Assembly (NCBI RefSeq): GCF_020539485.1
Contig: NZ_JACDXU010000002.1
Location: 682,001-746,000, forward strand
DNA length: 64,000 nucleotides
Direction: 5' to 3'
Source: Fulverythrobacter ferritrahens
GTDB taxonomy: Bacteria; Pseudomonadota; Alphaproteobacteria; Sphingomonadales; Sphingomonadaceae
The position numbers and the translations under genes were made by a program. Positions within the stretch are counted from its first letter, which is position 1; every line of letters begins with the position of its first letter. Under the pieces are notes generated by a model that ran no database searches, had not been told where the DNA came from, and saw only the letters and a program-made list of their open reading frames with translations. Of the stretch, positions 26,204 through 35,477 are shown one piece after another.

Positions 26204-28153
26204 TCACTTGGGAAGCGCGAAGACCACCAGCGATTCATTATTCGCGGGGCGCCCTTCCGGTGTCCGTGCAGCAGGCGCCAGGCTCGATCCGCTGGCCATC
26301 ACCGCTACATATTGCCGCCCATCCTTGCCGCGATAGGTGATCGGCACGGTCAACGGCGCATAATCAAGCTGCTGCTGCCACAGGATTTCGCCATTGCTGG
26401 CATCGAAGGCGCGGAAATAGCGATCGGAGGTGGCGCCGATGAACACCAGCCCCCCCGCCGTCGCGATCGGCCCGCCAGAACCGTTATTGGCCCCGGTATT
26501 CTGCTTTTCCGGGGGCAGATCCTCGGTAATGCCGAGTTTGCTGGCCCACAGAATGTCGCCTGTATTGCCATCTACCGCCAGCAGGCGGCCCCATGGCGGC
26601 TTGAAGCAGGGCAGGGTGACCTTGCGGCCCTGAGCATTGGTGAAGCTGGCCATGAAGCCGGAATAAGCGCCCGGTCCGGTAAGGCTGCCGCGATCGTAGG
26701 GCTGGGCCGAGGTGGTGGTTCCCCGGCCATAATCACCCTTGGGGTCGCGCTTTTCGATCCAGCCGATAGAGCCACCTTCGCTGGTGTTGATATAGACGAT
26801 ACCCTTATGCGGATCGGCGGCGCTGCCGCCCCACACAGAGCCTCCATTATGCGGCATGTTGATCGAGGCGCGCGGAGGATCGCCTTCCTCATGCAGGAAG
26901 AAGGGCGTGAAAGGCCCGGAATTGAAGAAAGTGCCGCCGTAGGAATCGAGCAGCTTGTGGCAGGCCGCAACATGTTCGGCATTGGTGTCGGCCTCGGTCA
27001 CCACATCGTCCGGCGTCCAGCGCAGGCGGTTGAGCGGTTCGGGCTTCACCGGGATTGGCTGCGTGGGCGAATACCATTCGCCCGGTACGTTGGCGGCGGC
27101 GACCAGTTGTTCGTTGACGCCATGGATCGGCTCGCCTGTTTCCCGGTTGAGGATATACATCAGGCCCGGCTTGCCGGTTTCGGCCAGAGCGGGAATGGTC
27201 TTGCCGTCCTTCACCACATCGAACAACACCGGCGGGGCGGGCAGGTCCCAGTCCCACAGATCGTGGTGGATCGTCTGAAAGTGCCAGCGATATTTGCCGG
27301 TATCGAGATCCACCGCCACGATGGAATTGCCGAACAGATTGTTGCCCGGCCTATCGCCCCCGTAATAGTTGGGCGACGGGCCCCCGATCGTCATGTAGAG
27401 GAGGTTCGTCTTCGGATCGTAGGTGGTGTACCACACCCACATATTCGTGCCCGAACGATCCTTCCAGCCATCGCCGAGCCAGGTTTCATGACCCACTTCG
27501 CCGGGCCGGGGCACGGTGTGGAAGGTCCACAGCTTCTTGCCGGTGCGCGCATCATAGGCGCGGCTGTCGCCCGCCGGGCCCTTGGAATCCTCCGCAGTAT
27601 TCGCGCCGATCACCAGCACGTTCCTGTAGACCGAGGGCGGGTAGGAATAGGGCGTCCCGTCAATCTCGGACTTGCCGCCGGTCCCATAGCTCTTGTCCAC
27701 CTGCCCCGTCTTCGCGGACAGGGCCCACAGCGCATCGCCGGTGGAATAGAAGATGCGGGGCTTGATCTTGCCTTCGCCGGGCCAGTAGCTCACCGCCCGG
27801 CGGACGAGCGCGCCTTCAGGCACGGTATGGCGCCAGATTTCCTTGCCACTATCCGCTTCCAGCGCCACCACTGCGTCACCCAGCGGCATATACATCACAT
27901 TGTCGATCACGATCGGCACGCTGCCGCCCAGCAACCCGGCGCCGCCCTGCGGACGCAGGCGGAAGGTCCAGACCTGCTTGAGGTCCTTCACATTGCCGGT
28001 GTTGATCTGGTCGAGCGGCGAGAAGCGAGTGCCGCCCATGTCGCGTGCGTAGCGCGGCCAGTCGGCGGGTCTGGTCAGATCCTCCCCCGACAGCGCGGGC
28101 GCACCTATTACAAGGCAGGCAGCGCCCAGCGCCAATGCAATCCGATTCCGCAT
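26204..28153 (-). CDS. PQQ-dependent quinoprotein dehydrogenase (3 of 3)
   Basis: A 649-residue periplasmic quinoprotein. The start is set at 28153, with GGGAGAGG upstream; a signal peptide ends near LSGED. Blade motifs include ALEADSGKEIW, AVDLDTGKYRW, AVDGNTGDILW and AFDASNGEILW; the family block HHDLWDWDLP is present. No CxxCH is present. It resembles dehydrogenase 1 most, sharing the NSGPFTPF segment and SAADPHKGIVY-type strand. It is followed by the secreted VOC gene. Membrane-type glucose dehydrogenase relatives oxidise sugars or alcohols, but this one lacks the N-terminal membrane helices. Confidence 0.92.
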   Translation of the reverse strand: MRNRIALALGAACLVIGAPALSGEDLTRPADWPRYARDMGGTRFSPLDQINTGNVKDLKQVWTFRLRPQGGAGLLGGSVPIVIDNVMYMPLGDAVVALEADSGKEIWRHTVPEGALVRRAVSYWPGEGKIKPRIFYSTGDALWALSAKTGQVDKSYGTGGKSEIDGTPYSYPPSVYRNVLVIGANTAEDSKGPAGDSRAYDARTGKKLWTFHTVPRPGEVGHETWLGDGWKDRSGTNMWVWYTTYDPKTNLLYMTIGGPSPNYYGGDRPGNNLFGNSIVAVDLDTGKYRWHFQTIHHDLWDWDLPAPPVLFDVVKDGKTIPALAETGKPGLMYILNRETGEPIHGVNEQLVAAANVPGEWYSPTQPIPVKPEPLNRLRWTPDDVVTEADTNAEHVAACHKLLDSYGGTFFNSGPFTPFFLHEEGDPPRASINMPHNGGSVWGGSAADPHKGIVYINTSEGGSIGWIEKRDPKGDYGRGTTTSAQPYDRGSLTGPGAYSGFMASFTNAQGRKVTLPCFKPPWGRLLAVDGNTGDILWASKLGITEDLPPEKQNTGANNGSGGPIATAGGLVFIGATSDRYFRAFDASNGEILWQQQLDYAPLTVPITYRGKDGRQYVAVMASGSSLAPAARTPEGRPANNESLVVFALPK

Positions 28154-28315
28154 GAAATACCTCTCCCCCGACAGGTCTTGTCTGACAGACGATTCATTCC
28201 GCCGTCGGTTCCGGGAGATGTAAGGGCAGGAAGCATGCAATGTAAATATATAGATTGCTAAGTTATTTGGCGGGTCGCAGCGCCCGCCGCACTCGGCGAC
28301 GGGCGGGGATTCGCC

Positions 28316-29134
28316 CTAGTGAGCCAGCAGCAGGGGCAGCTTCGCCTTTTGCAGCATTCCTCGGGTCACGCCGCCCAGGATGTTCTCCCGCAGGCGCGAA
28401 TGGCCATAGGCTCCCATGACGAGCATCCCTGCCTTGCGCATATCGGCGGCCTCCAGCACGCTGTCCGTGATGGGCGCCATGCCGGGATTAAGTTCCACCA
28501 ACTCGCTGGAGATGCCGTGACGCGAGAGGTAGGTGGCTGCCTGGGTGGGCGGCAGATCGTAATCGCTATCGGGCTGAGTGGCGTTGATGAGATAGACGCT
28601 GCCCGCCTGTTTCAGCAGGGGGATCGCGCCCTTTATCGCGGCGCAGGATTCAGGCGAGCCGTTCCACGCGATGGCGATGGGGGCAGTACAGTCGATCCCG
28701 CGTTTTTCTTCCGGCACCACCAGCACGGGCGCGCGGCTGCGCACCAGCACTTCGGCGGCGGTGGGCGGGGCATCGAGCCGGGGGAGCCATTCCTCCGGCG
28801 GAGTGCTGACCACCACCAGATCGTTCAGCCAGCTGTGATTGGCCACCATACGAGCGGGATCGCCGCTTTCATTGATCCAGTCCCAGCTGATGTCCTCCTG
28901 CGCCAGCCGTGTCTCGATCACGTTGCGCTCGGCCTGTTCAGCATCGCGCACGATGGAAATGGTTTCGGAAAGCATGTGGCCCACGCCATAGGGATCGAGC
29001 GCGGCGAAGGCTTCCACCTGTGTGACCTGCAGGCAGCTGAGATGCCCTCCGAAATTGCGCGTTATGTCGAGCGCGGCCTGAAAACGGGCTTCCAGCCCGC
29101 TATCCCGGTTGATCTGCACCAATATCGATTTCAT
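28316..29134 (-). CDS. two-domain universal stress protein
   Basis: A 272-residue cytoplasmic protein of two UspA modules. The N-terminal module (about 1-140) is degenerate and ends in SRAPVLVVP. The C-terminal module (about 148-272) keeps the ATP-binding loop MGAYGHSRLRENILGG (family pattern G-x2-G-x9-G-S/T), followed by MLQKAKLPLLL. Such proteins respond to stress and bind nucleotide. It stands alone leftward between the PQQ operon and the TonB receptor, with no obvious operon partner. Confidence 0.88.
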   Translation of the reverse strand: MKSILVQINRDSGLEARFQAALDITRNFGGHLSCLQVTQVEAFAALDPYGVGHMLSETISIVRDAEQAERNVIETRLAQEDISWDWINESGDPARMVANHSWLNDLVVVSTPPEEWLPRLDAPPTAAEVLVRSRAPVLVVPEEKRGIDCTAPIAIAWNGSPESCAAIKGAIPLLKQAGSVYLINATQPDSDYDLPPTQAATYLSRHGISSELVELNPGMAPITDSVLEAADMRKAGMLVMGAYGHSRLRENILGGVTRGMLQKAKLPLLLAH

Positions 29135-29246
29135 CGCCCGCTTCTCCCCAAAAGCCGCTGCGTTCCGACCGGGAGACGCAGCTACAGGAAAGCTATCCTA
29201 GTGGATGGCGGTGACAAGGGAATGATCCAGCGCAAGTTTGAACGAA

Positions 29247-29280
29247 AACGGCGGCACCTATGGGCGCCGCCGTTCCGTTT
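29247..29280 (-). terminator. probable terminator of the TonB receptor gene
   Basis: Arms AACGGCGGC (29247-29255) and GCCGCCGTT (29266-29274), with partial inner pairing. On the minus strand it runs into TTTTCGTT. It lies about 26 bases past the receptor stop. The plus strand also has a T tract (29276-29282). Confidence 0.65.
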
Positions 29281-29299
29281 TTAATGACCCTTGCCGCGA

Positions 29300-32200
29300 T
29301 CAGAAATCGTAGCTGAGGCCGATCTTGATCCGCCAGACGGAGGAGCTGAAGTTGATCGAATTGTCATCGGCGATCGACTGGGCGCCGTTGAAGTCCTTGA
29401 AGATGTAACGGCCTTGCGCGTCCACACCGTCGGAGGAGGCGATGTCCTGCAAGCCGCGATAATCGCGGCGGCGCTGCACGTTCCAGTTGTCGTCCAGCAG
29501 GTTCAGGAAGTTGTCGATCATGCCATAGAGCCGGATCTTGTCATCCTTGTAGCCGAACAGATGACCGGGGCCGGGGATCTCCTGCGAGAAGGTGAGATCC
29601 ATATCGAAGTACCAGTCGCCCGTGCAGCTGTTACGCGGCACGGTGCTGCCGATATATTTCTTCGCGCAGCTGGTGCTGTCGATCCAGTCAACCAGCTGTG
29701 CCATCTTGTCGGCAGAGATGGTGGAACTGGGCGAGACGTTCGGATCGCTGAGGCCCGTCGGCAGATAGACCAGCGCATTATCCGAACCGGAGGATGAGTC
29801 TCCCCACACGCCGCTGCCGCCGAAGGTCAGGCTGTAGGGACGGCCCGAACGGGCGATGAAGGTGATGCCCAGGCGGGTGTCGAGATCCTTGAAGAATTCC
29901 TCACGGAAGCTCGTATTGACGGTGAAGTTGTGCTTGCTCGCATAGAAGCTGGGCGAAGCTGCCGGGTTCTGCCGGTCGAAGGCGGCGACGTTGTCATAGT
30001 TCGAGCCGGCAGTGGAGTTGTACATGCTCCGGCGGTCCTGCGAATCCGTATAGGAATAGCCGAAGGTGAAATTGGTCGAGCCGCCCGAGGTGAAGATACC
30101 GCCGTCGAACTGCTTCGACAGGATGATCGAGGCAACGTGGCTGTCATAGCTGGCGGTATTCGTCAGCATCAGCTCGTCGTCGCGGTCGATGCCTACGTAA
30201 TTGTCTTTGTTGAGGATGAAGTTGCCGTTGGCATCGGTCTTGAAGAAGCACTCGGCGCTCAGACCGGTCCACGTCGGGATGCCGTTCTGCAACGACATCA
30301 TCCCATTGCATCCGACATTGGTGGGCTCGACTGCGCGATAGATCGGGCGTCCATCCACGGTGTAGCCGTTAAGCCCGATCGCTGCGCCTTTGCTGCCGCC
30401 GAATGATGCCGGGGCCATCGACAGGTCCACCACGTTGAACGGGTTCATATAGTGGCTGTAGATGTAGTCCAGATTGAGTCGCCAGCCGCTGAAGAAGCCG
30501 CTGTCGGCGAAGTCCAGATTCGAGCTGAAGCCGAAATTGGCGCGCAGCACGGAAGGCATCTTGATATCCGGATCGATTGACTGCGTATCGCCCTTGCCCG
30601 CAGCGGCAGTGGCGACGCCCGCAGCCTTGAAGCAATCGGGCACACCCGCGAACTTTCCGTCCACGACCACGCTGATCGGGCCGTCCGGGCAAGCCGCGTC
30701 GGCCGTCGTGCCCTGCGCATAGCCGCGGCCATCGTTCTGGAAGGCGTTGCCGAACCACACGACCGGATCGCCGCCCGAGAATACGCCGACCCCGCCATGG
30801 AGCTGGCCATTGTTGAACACGGCGAAATCGTCGAGGTCATAGGTCAGGCCGAGGCGCGGCATCCACACCGGATCGAGCGCGTCGAAGCCGGTGTCGTTGC
30901 CGAAGCCGTAGCGATCGACGAAGTTCTGGTTCAGCGCCGGATGGCCGCCCTTGTACCAGTCGACGCGCAGGCCGAGCGTGGCGGACAGGCGATCGGTCAC
31001 TTGCCAATCGTCCTGTGCGAAGAGTGAATAGATGGTGCGGCGGAACTTTGCGGCAGCGTCGTTCACGTCGCCAGTGGCGGAGAAGTTGCCGAACGCGCCG
31101 GAGACGGTGCCTTTGACCACGTTGGTCGGCGAGTTGGTAGTGCCCGAACCGTCGGCGAGGATACCCGCCTTCAGGTCGTCGATATTGCGGAAGACCAGCG
31201 TGCCGGTGGCATTCTGAACGAACAGGTTGAACAGGTTCGCCTGGTTGATTTCACCACCGAACTTCAGCTTGTGGGCGCCAAGATCGAGCTTGGCGGCGAC
31301 ACGCCACTGATTGACATTTGTACGCAGATCGTTTGCCGAGCGGGAGAAGCCGGGGCCGGCTTCCACCGCGCCGTCATCCCCATCGGTGGGACCATTGGGG
31401 ACGCCGACGACGATGCGTGGAATGGGATTGGCATCCTGTGCCTCGCCGCCGCCGACCGGGTCCTGCACGTCACGCACTTCCGAGCGCGAATAGCGGATTT
31501 CAGTCGAGAAATTGTCCGTCCAGTCGGAATAAAGGCGGGCGGAATAATAGTTGGAGCGGGTGCCGCTGAGGTAATAGGTGTTCTCGCCGGTGACGGTGCC
31601 GCCATAGAGGCCGGTACGGGCCTGGTCGTCCGACCGGGTCGAGCTTTCCTCAAGCCGCTGATAGGTCAGCTCGGCACGGTGGCGGTCCGAAAGCTGGAAG
31701 TCGCCGCGAATGAAATAACGGTCGTTGCTGTAGGGGCGGCTGGTGATCAGCGGGCCCGTATCGATCCCGTAAACGTCTTTCAGGACCTTGGAAATCTCGT
31801 CGAACTGGTCAACGCTTACCTGCGTGATAGCGTTCGGATAACCACCGCCTGCCGGGCCGTCATCCTGCGACTGGCCGGCTTCCTGATGCTCATAAGCGCC
31901 GTAAAGCCAGACGTAATCCTTGATGACCGGGCCGCCCAGATGGACGCCCCAGCGCTTTTCGGGCTCGACCGGGGCAACGGTCTTGCCGTCCACCGTGTTG
32001 CCGCGCAGGCCATCGTCCGAATATTCGAAGAACCCGCCGAAATGATAGTCATTCGTGCCCGACTTGGTCACGGCGTTGATCGAGCAGCCGGTGAAGGCGC
32101 CGTAATCGACGTCGAAGGGGGCGAACTGCACCTGGGTCTCGCGCACCGCGTCATAGGGGATCGGGGTCGAGCTGCGCGACGAGAAGCCCGTATCGTTCAG

Positions 32201-32809
32201 CCCGTAAATGTCGCCCTGGCTGATGCCGTCCACCGTGAAGGCGTTGCCGCGGTCATTGCCGCCAAGGCAGGAGATGCGATCCTGGCCCGAACCGCCATCG
32301 TCACGATCAAGGCTGACGCGCGGGTCGATGCGGATCACGTCGCGCACGTCGCGATTGAAGCTCGGCGCGTCTGACAGCAGCTGGCTGGTAAAGCTCTGGC
32401 CCGGGCCGACCGCCAGCTGCGTGGCGCCCACGCGCGCGGCGGAAACGATGATCGCGCCTGAACCGGAGGTCAGGGTGAAGGTCAGGCTGGTTTCGCCCTG
32501 CAGGGTCAGGAACACGCCGCCGACCGACTGGCCCTCATAGCCGTCGAGCTCGGAAGTGACGGTGTAGGGGCCGCCCGTGGTGAGGTTGGGGGCGCGGAAG
32601 CGGCCATCGCTGTCGGTAACCAATACGCGTTCCACGCCGGTGCGGTCATCCCGAACCTTGACCATGGCACCGCCCAGCGGTGCGCCGTCGTCGCCGAGTA
32701 CGCGGCCCTGAACACCCGAGGTGATCTGCTGCGCGGCGGCCGGTGCAGGCAGCATTATGGCGGCGGAAAGGCCCGCGACGCTGGCGGCCAGGAGATACTT
32801 CAATTTCAT
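29300..32809 (-). CDS. Oar-like TonB-dependent receptor with carboxypeptidase-regulatory domain
   Basis: A 1169-residue outer membrane receptor. The start is set at 32809 with GGGAG 9 bases upstream; a signal peptide ends near AAAQQ. The N-terminal CarboxypepD_reg-like domain (about 30-110, GVQGRVLGDDGAPLGGA) is followed by a plug (about 120-250, with NAFTVDGISQGD and VTKSGTND) and a large barrel ending in LSYDF with a terminal Phe. Oar-type receptors import or handle large substrates such as peptides or polysaccharides. No SusD-like partner, sigma or anti-sigma gene is near, so induction must come from elsewhere. Its location beside the PQQ cluster suggests it brings in that substrate, but this is inference. 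Confidence 0.92.
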   Translation of the reverse strand: MKLKYLLAASVAGLSAAIMLPAPAAAQQITSGVQGRVLGDDGAPLGGAMVKVRDDRTGVERVLVTDSDGRFRAPNLTTGGPYTVTSELDGYEGQSVGGVFLTLQGETSLTFTLTSGSGAIIVSAARVGATQLAVGPGQSFTSQLLSDAPSFNRDVRDVIRIDPRVSLDRDDGGSGQDRISCLGGNDRGNAFTVDGISQGDIYGLNDTGFSSRSSTPIPYDAVRETQVQFAPFDVDYGAFTGCSINAVTKSGTNDYHFGGFFEYSDDGLRGNTVDGKTVAPVEPEKRWGVHLGGPVIKDYVWLYGAYEHQEAGQSQDDGPAGGGYPNAITQVSVDQFDEISKVLKDVYGIDTGPLITSRPYSNDRYFIRGDFQLSDRHRAELTYQRLEESSTRSDDQARTGLYGGTVTGENTYYLSGTRSNYYSARLYSDWTDNFSTEIRYSRSEVRDVQDPVGGGEAQDANPIPRIVVGVPNGPTDGDDGAVEAGPGFSRSANDLRTNVNQWRVAAKLDLGAHKLKFGGEINQANLFNLFVQNATGTLVFRNIDDLKAGILADGSGTTNSPTNVVKGTVSGAFGNFSATGDVNDAAAKFRRTIYSLFAQDDWQVTDRLSATLGLRVDWYKGGHPALNQNFVDRYGFGNDTGFDALDPVWMPRLGLTYDLDDFAVFNNGQLHGGVGVFSGGDPVVWFGNAFQNDGRGYAQGTTADAACPDGPISVVVDGKFAGVPDCFKAAGVATAAAGKGDTQSIDPDIKMPSVLRANFGFSSNLDFADSGFFSGWRLNLDYIYSHYMNPFNVVDLSMAPASFGGSKGAAIGLNGYTVDGRPIYRAVEPTNVGCNGMMSLQNGIPTWTGLSAECFFKTDANGNFILNKDNYVGIDRDDELMLTNTASYDSHVASIILSKQFDGGIFTSGGSTNFTFGYSYTDSQDRRSMYNSTAGSNYDNVAAFDRQNPAASPSFYASKHNFTVNTSFREEFFKDLDTRLGITFIARSGRPYSLTFGGSGVWGDSSSGSDNALVYLPTGLSDPNVSPSSTISADKMAQLVDWIDSTSCAKKYIGSTVPRNSCTGDWYFDMDLTFSQEIPGPGHLFGYKDDKIRLYGMIDNFLNLLDDNWNVQRRRDYRGLQDIASSDGVDAQGRYIFKDFNGAQSIADDNSINFSSSVWRIKIGLSYDF

Positions 32810-32912
32810 GTTCTGACGCTCCCTGTTTGGCGGTCGTGGCCGTGCCGTATGGTTGGTTCGAGACGCAACCATGTCTGTTTTTTGACGGATTGGTTACAGT
32901 CGCAACGTCGTA

Positions 32913-32986
32913 TTGCAACGCAACGTAATATGGCGTTGCACGGCTTGAATTTGCGCGGTTTTTGGCGAATTGTTGCTGCGTTGCAA
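32913..32986 (-). promoter_or_regulatory. candidate operator cluster upstream of the TonB receptor gene
   Basis: Perfect 10-base inverted repeats TTGCAACGCA (32913-32922) and TGCGTTGCAA (32977-32986) flank a third partial copy GCGTTGCA (32933-32940). Further CGCAAC words occur at about 32864 and 32901. The spacing is about 104 bases upstream of the receptor start. It looks like a multi-site operator of a repressor or activator. The regulator is not visible in the window. Confidence 0.4.
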
Positions 32987-33080
32987 CAATTCGGGATTTT
33001 TTACGCGCCGCCCGCTTTCCCCCGGGGCGGACATGGCCCGGCTGGCGCCAATCGCCGGTTTGCAGCAGCCGGGAGGCGAC

Positions 33081-34010
33081 TCAGGCCAGATTGATTTCGC
33101 GCAGGCGCTGCATCAGGAATTCGTGGCTGGAAATTGGCTCGGGATAGAGGTCGGGATGTTGGGCATCCACGCAGCCGGGCAGTGTTTCGATCATGAAATC
33201 CGGCCGGAAATGCAGGAAGAACGGCATCGAATAGCGCGAGCGGCGGGCGGCGGGGCCAACCGGGTTCACGACCCGGTGCAGCGTGGATTTCAGCCGGTTA
33301 TTGGTCAGCCGTTCCAGCATGTCGCCAATATTCACCACCAGCGCGCCTTCGGGCGGATAGATGGGAAGCCATTCACCTTTCGCCGTCAGCAACTGGAGCC
33401 CGGCTTCCTCCGCGCCGAGCAACAGGGTGATCGCGTTGATGTCCCCATGGGCGGCGGCGCGGATCGCGCCTTCCGGGGCGCCTTCGGGCAGCGGTGGGTA
33501 ATGCAGCAGGCGCATCACCGAATTGCCGTCCTCCACCGTAGGGTCGAACCAGTCTTCTGACAGCCCGAGATGCAGGGCGATGGCGGAAAGGATACGCCCC
33601 CCGGCTATCTCAAAGGCGGAATATAGCGCCTCGAAGGTCTCCCGGAATTCGGGAAGGCCCTCGGGCCAGACATTGGGCGGCATATAGCGTTCCAGCGGAT
33701 CGCCCGGCGGCAGGCTGCGCCCGATGTGCCAGAATTCCTTGAGGTCATGCACCTGCGCGTCTTTGGCCCGCTCCATGCCGAAGGGCGTATAGCCGCGCGC
33801 GCCGCCCGTGCCGGGGATGTGCCAGCCGCGCTTCACATCGTCGGGCAGGGCGAAGAAGGCGCGCGTCAGCTCCCAGGCCCTCGTCACCAGATCGGGCGGC
33901 AACCCATGGTCGCACACTACGGCAAAACCCCAGTCGCGAAAGCTGTTGCCCAGTTCGTCCGCCATTTCGGCAAGGGGGCGGGAAAGCGAGACGGTGGCGA
34001 TATTGTCCAT
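33081..34010 (-). CDS. 2-oxoglutarate/Fe(II)-dependent oxygenase, isopenicillin-N-synthase-like
   Basis: A 309-residue cytoplasmic oxygenase of the IPNS/DIOX family. The N-terminal DIOX_N region includes WGFAVVCDHG near 27-36. The iron ligands are H188, D190 (AAHGD) and H245 (STLHRV); the co-substrate carboxylate motif is RxS at R259 and S261 (RYSMPFF). All key residues are present, so it should be active. The substrate is unknown. It lies 11 bases after the nucleoside transporter gene in the same direction; a shared role in nucleoside or nucleobase use is possible but unproven. Confidence 0.9.
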   Translation of the reverse strand: MDNIATVSLSRPLAEMADELGNSFRDWGFAVVCDHGLPPDLVTRAWELTRAFFALPDDVKRGWHIPGTGGARGYTPFGMERAKDAQVHDLKEFWHIGRSLPPGDPLERYMPPNVWPEGLPEFRETFEALYSAFEIAGGRILSAIALHLGLSEDWFDPTVEDGNSVMRLLHYPPLPEGAPEGAIRAAAHGDINAITLLLGAEEAGLQLLTAKGEWLPIYPPEGALVVNIGDMLERLTNNRLKSTLHRVVNPVGPAARRSRYSMPFFLHFRPDFMIETLPGCVDAQHPDLYPEPISSHEFLMQRLREINLA

Positions 34011-34021
34011 GGTTTTAATGC

Positions 34022-35335
34022 CTAGAATGACAGGAACAGCCCGGCCAGCGCCGCGCTCATGAGATTGGCGAGGGAACCGGCGGCCAGCGCGCGCAGGCCC
34101 AGCCGGGCGATCACCGGGCGCTGGTTCGGCGCAAGGCCTCCCGTTACGGCCATCTGGATCGCGATCGAACTGAAATTGGCGAAGCCGCAGAGCGAGAAGG
34201 TGATGATGGCGCGGCTGCGGTCCGACAGCATGGAGGAATCCATCGCGCCCAGATCGATGAAGGCCACGAATTCATTCAGCACCACCTTGGTGCCGAACAA
34301 CCCGCCGGCCAGCTGAGCCTCGTTCCAGGGGATGCCGAGGAGATACATTACGGGCGCGAAGACATATCCGATCAGGCGCTGGAAGGTCAGCCCTTCGATC
34401 CCGATCCAGCCGCCGATCCCGTCCAGCACGCCATTGGCCAGCGCCACCAGCGCAACGAAGGCCAGCAGCATCGCGCCCACCGCCACAGCCAGCTTCACCC
34501 CGGTCTGCGCGCCTTGCGCGGCGGCCTCGATGATATTGGCGGGGCGCACGCCATCCTCGAAGGTTTGCGCCACTTCCACTTCATGCGGCTTTTCCCCGCC
34601 CTCGGTCAGGGCTGCGGGGCCCTCCGCGCTGATGCGGGCCTTGGGCAGGGCGATCTCGCCCTCCGGCTCGGGCGGGGCGGGTGCTTCGTCCGGCATGATG
34701 ATCTTGGCCATCAAGATGCCGCCCGGCGCGGACATGAAGGCGGCGGCCAGCAGATAGGGCAGATATTGGAGGCCCAGCACACCGGCATAAGCGGCCAGGA
34801 TAGTGCCAGCCACACCCGCCATGCCCACAGTCATCAGGGTGAAGATGCCCGAGGGGGAAAGTGCCGCGAGATAGGGGCGCACCACCAGCGGGCTTTCCGA
34901 TTGGCCGACGAAGATATTGGCCGCCGCGCCCAGCGATTCCACGCGGCTGATCCCCGTGACCCAGCCGATCGCGCCGCCCACCCAGCGCACCACGCGTTGC
35001 ATGATGCCAAGATAATAGAGGATGGAAACGAGCGAGGCGAAGAAGATGATCACCGGCAGAGCGCCCAGCGCGAAAGTACCGGACAGGGGATTATCTGCCG
35101 GGGCGCCGAACAGGAATTCGGTGCCTTTGTCGGCATAGGAAAGCAGCGCCGAAACCCCGTTGGCCATGCCCAGGATGGCAGCCTTGCCCCATGGCGTGCG
35201 CAAGACGATCAGCGCGATGCCTGCCTGCAGCGCAAAGGCCGCGCCCACCACGCGCAGGCGAATATGCCGCCTGCCGGTGGAAAGCAGCAGCGCGATAAGC
35301 AGGATCGCGGCGATCCCGGCCAGGTTGATGAGCAA
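34022..35335 (-). CDS. concentrative nucleoside transporter (CNT/NupC family)
   Basis: A 437-residue inner membrane symporter for nucleosides. The start is uncertain: TTG at 35335 follows AAAGGGG by 8 bases and begins just before the first helix; TTG at 35422 is in frame but has no ribosome site. The usual CNT order is visible: N-terminal helices, the gate domain with GQSESPLVVRPYL (about 165), a hydrophilic loop rich in Pro/Glu (about 225-285), and FVAFIDLG followed by CGFANFSSIAIQ near the C-terminus. It is followed by the 2OG oxygenase gene 11 bases on, and diverges from the queuosine-precursor transporter gene. Confidence 0.88.
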   Translation of the reverse strand: MLINLAGIAAILLIALLLSTGRRHIRLRVVGAAFALQAGIALIVLRTPWGKAAILGMANGVSALLSYADKGTEFLFGAPADNPLSGTFALGALPVIIFFASLVSILYYLGIMQRVVRWVGGAIGWVTGISRVESLGAAANIFVGQSESPLVVRPYLAALSPSGIFTLMTVGMAGVAGTILAAYAGVLGLQYLPYLLAAAFMSAPGGILMAKIIMPDEAPAPPEPEGEIALPKARISAEGPAALTEGGEKPHEVEVAQTFEDGVRPANIIEAAAQGAQTGVKLAVAVGAMLLAFVALVALANGVLDGIGGWIGIEGLTFQRLIGYVFAPVMYLLGIPWNEAQLAGGLFGTKVVLNEFVAFIDLGAMDSSMLSDRSRAIITFSLCGFANFSSIAIQMAVTGGLAPNQRPVIARLGLRALAAGSLANLMSAALAGLFLSF

Positions 35336-35477
35336 TGCGATGGCCCCTTTCGCAAAGGCGCCACGGCGGCGCGTGATTCCAGTCCGGAACCGACTATGCC
35401 GTGCCGATCCGGCCAAGGTCAAACAGGTTGCAGGGCGAACCGCTTTTCAAATACCGCATTGCGCAATAGGCAGGGCC

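Noticed and set aside
26198-28261. 687-codon open frame on the plus strand
   Set aside because: Antisense of PQQ dehydrogenase 3; no family motif or ribosome site.
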